From G020354645 sp050053515 (GTDB lineage: Bacteria; Desulfobacterota; Desulfobacteria; Desulfobacterales; G020354645): a DNA stretch of 19,832 nt. The translations under genes were made by a program, and so were the position numbers. Shown in pieces: positions 8,047 to 15,048 of the stretch. The stretch's first letter is position 1. Every line of letters begins with the position of its first letter. Below the pieces are notes generated by a model that saw only the letters and a list, made by a program, of their open reading frames with translations, was not told where the DNA came from and did not search any database. The stretch is from contig JASFTQ010000045.1 in assembly GCA_050053515.1 (NCBI GenBank), positions 1 through 19,832 on the forward strand. Direction: 5' to 3'.

Positions 8047-9348
8047 ATGGCAAAATTTATCGTAAGACGTATTCTATTGCTGCTGCTCACCATGGTTCTG
8101 GTTTCAATGGCCGTCTTTTTGATCACCGAATCCTCCCCGGGCAATGTGGCCCGTAACGTTTTGGGCGCCTTCGTCACCCCGGAACAGGAAGCCTCGTTTC
8201 TGGCTCAGGTGGGCCTGGATAAACCCGTTTATGTCCGGTATTTGCACTGGCTTTTCGGCAGCGACTGGTTGGCCTCACGCAAAGTCGGCTTGCCGTTGAA
8301 ACGCATCACCACCGAAGATGGTTTCGAAGAGTGGTGGGCTGTCCGGGATGATGGCGCCCTGGTGCGCTGGAAACTCGACGGTGAAGATCTGTATGCTATT
8401 GCCCGGCTTCGATCGGCGGGTGTCGACACTAGATACAAAAACAACGAAAAATGGCAGACGGATGCGACCGGCAAGAGCACTTTCTGGGGCGTTGATGATG
8501 CAAACCACGTGGTTCGCTGGGAGAAAGGAGCGGATCAAGAGGTCTGGACGTTTATCGTCGGAACCGGGTGGAAAAAAACCACCGGCGGCGCCATGGAGTA
8601 CATCCCGTTGAAAAAGGGGTTTGTCCGCGGGGATCCCGGGGTTTCTTTCAGAACCGGTCGACCGGTTTCCAAGAGCATCTTCCTGCGTCTGCGCAATTCA
8701 CTGGTTCTGGCCGGAACCGCCTTTGTCATCGTCATGCCGCTGGCCCTGTTCCTCGGCATGCTGGCGGGCCTGAAGGAGGGAAGTATTCAAGATCGGACGC
8801 TTTCCATCGGCGGCATGATGTTTTCGGTGACCCCTGAGTTTGCCACCGGAATCTTTCTGATCCTCATCATGGCCGTCTGGCTGGGACTGGTTCCCGGGGC
8901 AACCGTCATCGGTGAAAAGGCGCCCTGGGAACGGCCGGATATGCTCATCCTGCCCGTGCTGACCCTGACGCTGATCGAACTCGGTTACATCCTTCGGATC
9001 ACGCGAGCCAGCATGGTGGAGGTGATGAAGTCACCGTATATTCGTACGGCCTATCTCAAGGGAGTACCGTATTGGCGTATCGTGTTCAAGCACGCCATAC
9101 GAAATGCCTTGATGGCGCCCATCACGGTCATTATGCTGCACGTCAACTGGCTGATGGGCGGCATCGTGATCGTGGAGGTGGTCTTCGGCTATCCCGGCCT
9201 GGGCAAGTACCTGTTGGATTCGGCCATGTTCAAGGACATCAACGCCTTGGAAGCCGGGGCGATGATTCTGGTGTCGGTTGCCGTACTGACACAGCTGGTG
9301 GCAGACATAGTGTATACGTTCCTCAATCCACGGATACGTTATGCCTGA
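8047..9348 (+). CDS. ABC transporter permease, DppB-like, with a large periplasmic insertion
   Basis: 433 residues, about 100 longer than ordinary DppB/OppB proteins (around 310-340). Residues 1-28 are the first membrane helix (FIVRRILLLLLTMVLVSMAVFLI), followed by the family-typical TPEQ...FLAQVGLDKPVYVRYLHWL. The usual GDPGVSFRTGRPV segment comes only at residue 195, so residues about 72-193 are inserted between the first and second helices, outside the cytoplasmic membrane. The insert holds two related Trp-rich units, WWAVRDDGALVRW (96-108) and FWGVDDANHVVRW (146-158). The C-terminal half is a normal binding-protein-dependent permease: several helices and the coupling loop AYLKGVPYWRIVFKHAIRNAL, which contacts the ATPase. 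It partners with the downstream permease and fused ATPase. Confidence 0.92.
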   Translation: MAKFIVRRILLLLLTMVLVSMAVFLITESSPGNVARNVLGAFVTPEQEASFLAQVGLDKPVYVRYLHWLFGSDWLASRKVGLPLKRITTEDGFEEWWAVRDDGALVRWKLDGEDLYAIARLRSAGVDTRYKNNEKWQTDATGKSTFWGVDDANHVVRWEKGADQEVWTFIVGTGWKKTTGGAMEYIPLKKGFVRGDPGVSFRTGRPVSKSIFLRLRNSLVLAGTAFVIVMPLALFLGMLAGLKEGSIQDRTLSIGGMMFSVTPEFATGIFLILIMAVWLGLVPGATVIGEKAPWERPDMLILPVLTLTLIELGYILRITRASMVEVMKSPYIRTAYLKGVPYWRIVFKHAIRNALMAPITVIMLHVNWLMGGIVIVEVVFGYPGLGKYLLDSAMFKDINALEAGAMILVSVAVLTQLVADIVYTFLNPRIRYA

Positions 9349-9410
9349 CTGCGGCTCGATAGGGTTCATAAAAGTCGGAAAAACGATGATCCGGATTCTA
9401 TGTATGTTAC

Positions 9411-9504
9411 AGATGCTCGATGCTTGATACTGGATTCTGGATAGTTCGGACTTTACCTCATAACGCTTTGAACGAGCATCAAGCATCCGGTATCGAGAAT
9501 CAGA
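9411..9504. repeat. Degenerate inverted short-word repeats between the two permease genes
   Basis: The 240-bp gap separating the permease genes contains words of the type GATGCTTGATACTGG and GATTCTGG at about 9411-9442. An opposite-strand set follows at 9472-9504. GATGCTTGAT (9419-9428) and ATCAAGCATC (9478-9487) are exact inverse complements. The gap is unusually long for an operon of this type and looks like decayed simple-repeat DNA inserted between partner genes. Confidence 0.5.
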
Positions 9505-9588
9505 TTTATTTTGGCCATACGTAATTAAAAACTCACATGCCAAAGTATATGCAGTTAGATCGCATTCAAAATTAATCGAGGAGTAATC

Positions 9589-10521
9589 ATGGCAACAGCT
9601 GAACAAGTTACAGCACCCCCTAAGGTTGAGGCAAGGCCCGGCTTCTTCAAGCGCGTGTGGGCCGGGCTTTCCATTCTATATTCATCCAAAATAGCGCTGG
9701 TTGGATTCGCCATCGTCATGTTTTGGGTGATCACGGCTGTTTTTGCCCCGCTATTCACACCATACACCCCCTTGGAGCAAGACTGGAAAGCGCCCAATCA
9801 GGGTCCTTCAAGTGAGCATATTCTGGGAACCGATGAACTGGGGCGTGATCTATGGTCCCGGCTCATATACGGCGCACGGGTGGTCTTGGTCTATCTTCCT
9901 GTCTCGGAAAATTACTGGATACCCGGGGGAACGGCCCTGTGGGGGGTGTTCGTAGCCCTGATCATAGGATCGACGCTCGGGTTGATCGGCGGTTATTACG
10001 GTGGATGGATTGATGAAATCATCATGCGCCTGCTGGACGCCATGATGGCGGTTCCAATTATCCTGCTTTACCTGATCATCATGGCGGCGCTGGGTGCCTC
10101 GGCCATGAATGTGGTCATCGCCATCACCATTGTGGGCACACCCGGGATTGCCCGGTTGGTGCGCAGCCTCACCATGGACATTCGCACCCGGGAATACATC
10201 CGAGCGGCCGAAACCCGGGGCGAGAACCCGTGGTACATTATGTTTGTGGAAATCCTGCCCAACGCACGGGGTCCCATCATCATCGATGCCATGCTGCGCG
10301 TGGGCTATGCCATCTTTGCCATGGGAACGCTGGGTTTCTTAGGTCTTGGCATTCCACCACCGTCCCCCGACTGGGGCAGCATGGTGGCCAAAGGGCGCGA
10401 GTTTATCCTGACCGGCAGCCCCTGGGCTTGCTTGTGGCCTTCGATAGCCATTGCTTCATTGGTTGTGGGATTGAACCTGCTGGCCGACGGGCTGCGGGAA
10501 GAGTCGATGCGCTATCAATGA
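9589..10521 (+). CDS. ABC transporter permease, DppC-like
   Basis: 310 residues, normal for DppC/OppC. An N-terminal cytoplasmic tail leads to the first helix near residues 35-55 (IALVGFAIVMFWVITAVFAPLF). The family signature HILGTDELGRDLWSRLIYGARVVL follows, with the remaining helices after it. The coupling loop is YIRAAETRGENPWYIMFVEILPNARG, and GTLGFLGLGIPPPSPDWGSMV and LNLLADGLREE lie near the C-terminus, all diagnostic. About 15 extra residues (YLPVSENYWIPGGTAL) sit before the second helix. Start at ATG 9589 is supported by GAGGAG five bases upstream. It forms the membrane channel with the DppB-like permease. Confidence 0.94.
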   Translation: MATAEQVTAPPKVEARPGFFKRVWAGLSILYSSKIALVGFAIVMFWVITAVFAPLFTPYTPLEQDWKAPNQGPSSEHILGTDELGRDLWSRLIYGARVVLVYLPVSENYWIPGGTALWGVFVALIIGSTLGLIGGYYGGWIDEIIMRLLDAMMAVPIILLYLIIMAALGASAMNVVIAITIVGTPGIARLVRSLTMDIRTREYIRAAETRGENPWYIMFVEILPNARGPIIIDAMLRVGYAIFAMGTLGFLGLGIPPPSPDWGSMVAKGREFILTGSPWACLWPSIAIASLVVGLNLLADGLREESMRYQ

Positions 10522-10523
10522 TA

Positions 10524-10558
10524 ACGTCGGTCGTCGGTAGTCCGTGGTCAGTTGTTAA
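10524..10558. repeat. Degenerate GTCGGTNGTC-type short-word repeat
   Basis: Directly after the permease stop codon, words such as GTCGGTCGTCGGTAGTCC and GTGGTCAGTTGTTAAC occur in sequence. They resemble decayed GTCCGTGGTCAGTTGTC-like simple repeats common in intergenic DNA of many environmental bacteria. They run directly into palindromic element copy B. Confidence 0.4.
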
Positions 10559-10559
10559 C

Positions 10560-10613
10560 GGGCTGTTGACCAAACACATTTTCGCTGGGTCTAAAATGTT
10601 TGGGCAACAGCCC
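10560..10613. repeat. Palindromic repeat element, copy B
   Basis: The left arm 10560-10582 begins GGGCTGTTGACCAAAC. The right arm 10593-10613 is its inverse complement (ending TTTGGGCAACAGCCC), with one mismatch and a two-base bulge. The loop is 10 nt (10583-10592). The whole forms a stem of about 21 bp. The arm sequence matches the element at 1737-1772. It is not followed by a T-run on either strand, so it is not a standard terminator. It may be a small inverted-repeat (MITE-like or REP-like) element within the importer operon. Confidence 0.6.
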
Positions 10614-10691
10614 CTAATAAAAAAAATAGAGGGGACCAAAACCCTTTATTATCGAAAGGACAACCACTTCATTGAAAGGTGGATAAAACCC

Positions 10692-12803
10692 ATGCAAAAT
10701 TCCAGTGTAGCAACGAACAACTCTGTTCTCGAGATAGATAATCTCCAAATCAATTACGAGACCCGCAAGGGTGATGTGGAGGCCATCCAAGGCGTTTCCT
10801 TCAAGGTCGGCGAAGCCGAAACCGTCGGCCTGGTGGGCGAGTCCGGATGCGGTAAGAGCACGATTGCCTTTGGGATCGTCAATTTTCTGGGTCCCAACGG
10901 CAAAATTATGGATGGCAGTATCCGCTTTCAGGGCAATGAACTGGTGGGCCGCTCCCAGGAGGAGCTCAAGAAGCTTCGGGGGGACAGGATCTCGATGGTG
11001 TTTCAGGATCCCATGCAGGCGCTCAATCCATCGGTGCGGCTCGGTGAGCAACTTTCCGAGGTTCTGACCTGCCACCAGGATATCTCCGAGGAAGAGGCCT
11101 GGGAAAGATCCATGCAGATGCTCAAGCGGGTGAATATGCCGGATGTCGAAAATGTTATGGTTCGCTACTCGCACCAGATTTCCGGTGGACAGCAACAGCG
11201 GGTGGTCATCGCCATGGCCATGCTCAACAACCCGGCGTTGATCATCATGGATGAACCCACAACGGCCCTGGACGTTACCGTCGAAGCGGCCGTGCTGGAC
11301 CTGCTCGAAGAACTCAAAAGGGATTTTAATGCCGCCAATATCTTCATTACCCACAATTTGGGCGTAGTCTCACGGGTGAGTGATTATCTCTGTGTCATGT
11401 ATGCCGGTCAAATGGTGGAAAGCGGAGCCTTGGGAGAAATTTTTCGTAACCCCCGGCACCCCTATACCATGGGATTGCTGGCCTGCGTACCCCGCCTGGG
11501 CGACAGCAAGCTTGAGTCTTTGCTTCATCCCATCCGCGGCCGGGTACCGCCGCCGGCTGAACGGTCGAAGACCGAGTGCATCTTTGCGCCACGCTGCGAT
11601 TATGTCACCGATGACTGCCGCAAGGCCCGTCCGGACTTCACCGAAGTTAAGCCCGGACACGTCGCGCGTTGTATCTACGCCTTGGAAATCGAAGACCGCA
11701 CCCGAACCCGAAAAAGGCGCAAAGTGAAAACCGCACCGGCCGAACCCGAAAAACCCCTAGAAGATTTGTTGAACATTGACCAGTTGAAGGTCTACTACCC
11801 GCAGGAGTCCAACTCGGTGGTCAGCCTTTTTGGTTTGGGGGAAAAGAAATATGTCAAGGCAGCGGATGACATCAGTATTCGCGTGGCAAGGGGCAGGACC
11901 CTCGGGGTTGTCGGCGAATCCGGCTGCGGCAAATCAACGCTGGTTAAGGGCATTATCGGTCTGGAGCCGGTAACCGACGGCCAGGTGCAATTTTTAGGCT
12001 TTGATGCGACCAAGTCCGTGTCCGTGCGGGATACCAAATTGATAAAGGAAATGCAAATGGTGTTCCAGAATCCCGACTCCACCCTGAACCCGTCCTATAC
12101 CGTAGGATATCAAATTGCCCGGCCCATTAAGCGATTCAAGACCGTGCCGCGCAATCAGGTCAGAGCTGAGGTCATAAGGCTTCTCAGGGCAGTCCGTCTG
12201 TCGGCGGCTTACTATGAACGCCTGCCCAGGCAGCTTAGCGGCGGTGAAAAACAACGTATTGGAATTGCCCGGGCCCTGGCCAGCCGGCCGGACTTGATCA
12301 TTTGTGATGAGCCGGTTTCTGCGCTCGATGTTTCAGTTCAGGCGGCCGTTATCAATCTTCTCCTGGAGATCCAACAGACATTCGGATCCTCCATGATTTT
12401 TATCGCCCATGACCTAAGCGTCGTGCGTTTTTTCTCGGACGATATTGCGGTGATGTACCTGGGGCAGGTGGTGGAAATCGGTCCGGCCGATGCCATTTAC
12501 GCCCCCCCCTATCACCCTTATACCGAAGCCTTACTGTCGGCAGTGCCGATACCCGACCCGGATGCAATACAAAAGGAGGTTCGCCTCAGCGGCAACGTCC
12601 CCAGCGCCCTCGACCCACCGGAAGGGTGTCGTTTTCACACGAGATGTCCCCGGCGCGCGGAATTGCTGCCCGACGGCGGAAAAATCTGTGAAACGGAAAT
12701 CCCTCCCTGGCGCACCGCGCAAAAGGGGCATCGGATCCTCTGCCACATCCCTCTCGAGGAGTTAGCCAAGATTGAACCGGTGGTACACGTCAGTGAAACT
12801 TAG
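10692..12803 (+). CDS. Peptide/nickel-type ABC transporter ATPase, two fused nucleotide-binding domains (DppD-DppF fusion)
   Basis: 703 residues from ATG 10692, which has AAGGTGG nine bases upstream; the frame is open much further upstream but overlaps the permease gene there. First domain: Walker A GESGCGKST at 49-57, signature SGGQQQ at 164, Walker B LIIMDEP at 183. It is followed by the oligopeptide-transporter C-terminal segment with Cys 296, 302, 309 and 327. Second domain: Walker A GESGCGKST at 408-416, signature SGGEKQ at 516, Walker B LIICDEP, and its own Cys-containing C-terminal segment (CRFHTRC...C...C). Normally these are two genes; here one chain supplies both ATP sites. It drives import through the two permeases. 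All catalytic motifs look intact. It ends in TAG. Confidence 0.95.
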   Translation: MQNSSVATNNSVLEIDNLQINYETRKGDVEAIQGVSFKVGEAETVGLVGESGCGKSTIAFGIVNFLGPNGKIMDGSIRFQGNELVGRSQEELKKLRGDRISMVFQDPMQALNPSVRLGEQLSEVLTCHQDISEEEAWERSMQMLKRVNMPDVENVMVRYSHQISGGQQQRVVIAMAMLNNPALIIMDEPTTALDVTVEAAVLDLLEELKRDFNAANIFITHNLGVVSRVSDYLCVMYAGQMVESGALGEIFRNPRHPYTMGLLACVPRLGDSKLESLLHPIRGRVPPPAERSKTECIFAPRCDYVTDDCRKARPDFTEVKPGHVARCIYALEIEDRTRTRKRRKVKTAPAEPEKPLEDLLNIDQLKVYYPQESNSVVSLFGLGEKKYVKAADDISIRVARGRTLGVVGESGCGKSTLVKGIIGLEPVTDGQVQFLGFDATKSVSVRDTKLIKEMQMVFQNPDSTLNPSYTVGYQIARPIKRFKTVPRNQVRAEVIRLLRAVRLSAAYYERLPRQLSGGEKQRIGIARALASRPDLIICDEPVSALDVSVQAAVINLLLEIQQTFGSSMIFIAHDLSVVRFFSDDIAVMYLGQVVEIGPADAIYAPPYHPYTEALLSAVPIPDPDAIQKEVRLSGNVPSALDPPEGCRFHTRCPRRAELLPDGGKICETEIPPWRTAQKGHRILCHIPLEELAKIEPVVHVSET

Positions 12804-12862
12804 CAAGCGGTTCAATCGGTCCTGTTCAAAGGCGGCCTGCGGTCGTCCTAAAAATGAAACAG

Positions 12863-12891
12863 AAGAAACCGGCTTTTCAGCCGGTTTCTTT
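12863..12891. terminator. Bidirectional intrinsic terminator
   Basis: AAGAAACCGGCT (12863-12874) pairs perfectly with AGCCGGTTTCTT (12879-12890) around a 4-nt TTTC loop, giving a 12-bp stem whose ends carry A and T runs. It lies between the convergent ATPase gene (+) and the universal stress protein gene (-), as expected for a shared terminator. Confidence 0.8.
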
Positions 12892-12939
12892 ATGGCCGCT
12901 TTAATTATATTTGACCCGTTAGGATAATTTTGCTTCCAT

Positions 12940-13332
12940 TCATTTGACCGCAACCACCGGGCAGGGGGCCTCTAATATGACATACTGGGCGGTGGAACCA
13001 AAAACGAACTTTCCGACTTTTGTCCTTTTTTTAACCCCGATACAGATCATATCGATGCCATTTTCGACTGCAAATTTAACCAGATCTTCGCCTGCAGAAA
13101 AGTGACTGACCAATACGTGGGTTTCACAGTAAATATCATCTATGTTAAAGGGCGTTCTGAGATACTCCAGTTCACCTTCAGCTTTTTCGATATCTATTTT
13201 TTCCAACTGATGACTTTGTTCCAGGGCGGTTACAATATAAATTTCGGCATCAAACCCATTGGCAAGTTTTTGGGCCATTTTCAAAGAGTTTTCAGCCGCC
13301 GGCGATCCGTCATATCCAACCAGAATCTTCAT
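12940..13332 (-). CDS. Universal stress protein (UspA family)
   Basis: 130 residues, a single Usp domain of usual length. The N-terminus MKILVGYDGSPAAENSLKMA carries the conserved Asp of the nucleotide-binding fold. The C-terminal loop GVKKRTKVGKFVFGST (99-114) corresponds to the GxxGx9G(S/T) ATP-binding motif, but the second Gly is Lys102, so nucleotide binding is likely but altered. The last strand is APCPVVAVK. A good ribosome-binding site (AAGGAG) precedes the ATG. Such small proteins are cytoplasmic and respond to starvation or energy stress; the specific role is unknown. It is the last gene before the terminator on this strand, 105 bp after the methyltransferase gene. Confidence 0.92.
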   Translation of the reverse strand: MKILVGYDGSPAAENSLKMAQKLANGFDAEIYIVTALEQSHQLEKIDIEKAEGELEYLRTPFNIDDIYCETHVLVSHFSAGEDLVKFAVENGIDMICIGVKKRTKVGKFVFGSTAQYVILEAPCPVVAVK

Positions 13333-13437
13333 AGCGGTCTCCTTGATTGCATCGTTGTCCGTCGATGCTCAGAATTGTAAAGTGAAGGTGTTACAAAAAT
13401 TTCTGTTAAGCAATCATATCGACTTTAGATTGTCTAT

Positions 13438-14877
13438 TTATACTTTAAATCGGTCGATTCGGTTCTGAATTTTCTGCTGCTTTTCTTGCGGCATAGGTGG
13501 CGCCTGATACTCTTGTGTTAGGTCTGCCAACCGCTGTTGGGCACGCTGCAAAAGGCGCCGACGCCCGCTTTGCTCCCATTTTTCAAAGCCCATTCGATTG
13601 AAAAGCTTCGGCCGCCATTGGGTGGTGCGCAGGTGCTCCAGCGTATGGTCGTGGGTGATGAATTGCTCTCCCGATGCGACTTCTCGGATGACATTGACAG
13701 CCAATTGTTCGTCGCTTACCGGAATCCCACGCTGCATTCTGCGAACCTGGCCGATGATTTCATCTAGGATTACTACCATCTCCAGGCTGCCGGTGCGGCC
13801 AAAATCCAGATAGCCCAAATCGTGATTCAGGTTGGATCCTCCCATGGCAGCCATGAAGGTCAGTAGTCCGGCTTCAAAACTGGCTTGCTCGTCCGGAATT
13901 TGAGAGTCACTGGTTCCGGCGTACCCCCAGTTGGGTAAATTGTAATAATGGCTCATTTCCACAATGGCCATATACGCCATGAGATATTCCGGTGCATTAT
14001 AGGAGCATTGACCGGTGGCCATATCCAGAACGGCCGGGCCCATGCCCATAAGAAACGGAGCCCCTTCAGCCTTCAACTGGTGGATGACCAGGCCGCACAA
14101 ACATTCGGCCAATCCTTGGGCAACATGTCCGGCAGGGGTCATCGGGGCCGTCGAGCCGGCAATCGGGGCCGGCGAATAAATCACCGGGATCCGTTTTTCG
14201 GCACAAAAAATGAGCTTGTCGAGACTGTCTGCAGGGTGTATCAGCGGGCTGATGGGTTCAACGTAATGAATAAAGTAGGGTTTGTCGCGCAGTGTGTCAT
14301 CGCCATCCCGGATGATTACAGCGATTTGCCACATTTCATGCAGATCGTCACGGCATTCAGCCGTGCAAACAATCGGCTTGATCGAATGGGTTGCCATGGC
14401 CTGAAAACTCAACAGATAGGCGCGTGCGGGGATTATATCCGATGGATGGGCAAAGGACATAATAAAATCTATATTGGGCAAGGCATCTGAAACTCGAGCG
14501 GCTCGTACGACATCATCAAGAACGCATTGATGCCGCTCCATTTTTTTTGAGTCCAGCGAATAGATAAGATCCGATCCGGTTCCGAAATAAGAACGATAAC
14601 CGCCGAGATCCATCACACGGTTTTCCTGGCGGTCGTAAATCGCTATGTTTTCAGGGGCACTCTTGACGGCTTGTTCCACCAGTTCGGCAGGAATTTTGAC
14701 CGTGCCACCTTGCGGAATTTGGCAACCGGCTTTGTGCAAAAGCGCCAGGGCTTCATCATGCATGATTTTCATGCCGATGTCGCTTAACACTTCCAAAGCT
14801 CCCCGGTGAATGCGGTCTTTGTCTTCAGCAGACAAGAAGGACAGCTTCGGCCTAACGTCCAGCTCATTTACAGCCAT
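13438..14877 (-). CDS. Trimethylamine methyltransferase (MttB) family protein, non-pyrrolysine type
   Basis: 479 residues from ATG 14877 (MAVNELDVRPKLSFLSAEDKDRIH). The frame is open to a TTG at 14991, but the extra 38 residues look non-homologous. No in-frame TAG interrupts the gene, so it lacks the pyrrolysine of true trimethylamine methyltransferases. It belongs to the broad MttB superfamily that includes MtgB-type glycine betaine:corrinoid methyltransferases. Family features: ALEVLSDIGMKIMHDEALALLHKAGC near the N-terminus, FGTGSDLIYSLD, PAPIAGSTAPMTPAGHVAQGLAE, WGYAGTSDSQIPDEQ, and the C-terminal HTLEHLRTTQWRPKLFNRMGFEKWEQSG. These enzymes move a methyl group from a quaternary or tertiary amine to a corrinoid protein; no corrinoid protein is encoded here. 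Substrate unknown. Lies 171 bp downstream of AOR no. 2. Confidence 0.9.
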   Translation of the reverse strand: MAVNELDVRPKLSFLSAEDKDRIHRGALEVLSDIGMKIMHDEALALLHKAGCQIPQGGTVKIPAELVEQAVKSAPENIAIYDRQENRVMDLGGYRSYFGTGSDLIYSLDSKKMERHQCVLDDVVRAARVSDALPNIDFIMSFAHPSDIIPARAYLLSFQAMATHSIKPIVCTAECRDDLHEMWQIAVIIRDGDDTLRDKPYFIHYVEPISPLIHPADSLDKLIFCAEKRIPVIYSPAPIAGSTAPMTPAGHVAQGLAECLCGLVIHQLKAEGAPFLMGMGPAVLDMATGQCSYNAPEYLMAYMAIVEMSHYYNLPNWGYAGTSDSQIPDEQASFEAGLLTFMAAMGGSNLNHDLGYLDFGRTGSLEMVVILDEIIGQVRRMQRGIPVSDEQLAVNVIREVASGEQFITHDHTLEHLRTTQWRPKLFNRMGFEKWEQSGRRRLLQRAQQRLADLTQEYQAPPMPQEKQQKIQNRIDRFKV

Positions 14878-15048
14878 AGTAAGAATCCGTGATAAAAAAA
14901 TAGTGCTTGGCGAATCGCACGAGCTGATGAAGTGAAGCTCCTCGCCATAAACGACGGGGCCTTCAAGGCCGCAAAACAGGCGAAACACCAAACACTGAAA
15001 GTCTAAAACTGAACTTATCCCCTGGACGGGAATAATTTGAGAATCACT

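Noticed and set aside
10560..10613. Intrinsic terminator inside the importer operon
   Set aside because: The long hairpin has an A-rich, not T-rich, downstream flank and matches the element at 1737-1772, so a repeat element fits better.
10230..10691. N-terminal extension of the fused ATPase into the permease gene
   Set aside because: The extension is out-of-frame translation of the permease end and repeat DNA. ATG 10692 has a good ribosome-binding site and begins just ahead of the first ABC domain.
13438..14877. Pyrrolysine in the methyltransferase
   Set aside because: No in-frame TAG is present and the frame ends in TAA, so this is the non-pyrrolysine branch.
14958..14970. Palindrome GGCCTTCAAGGCC upstream of the methyltransferase gene
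   Set aside because: A 6-bp inverted repeat around one base is short and GC-rich enough to arise by chance, with no promoter recognised beside it.
14878..14991. N-terminal extension of the MttB-family protein from a TTG start
   Set aside because: The added residues have no family resemblance and the TTG lacks a ribosome-binding site; the conserved protein begins at ATG 14877.
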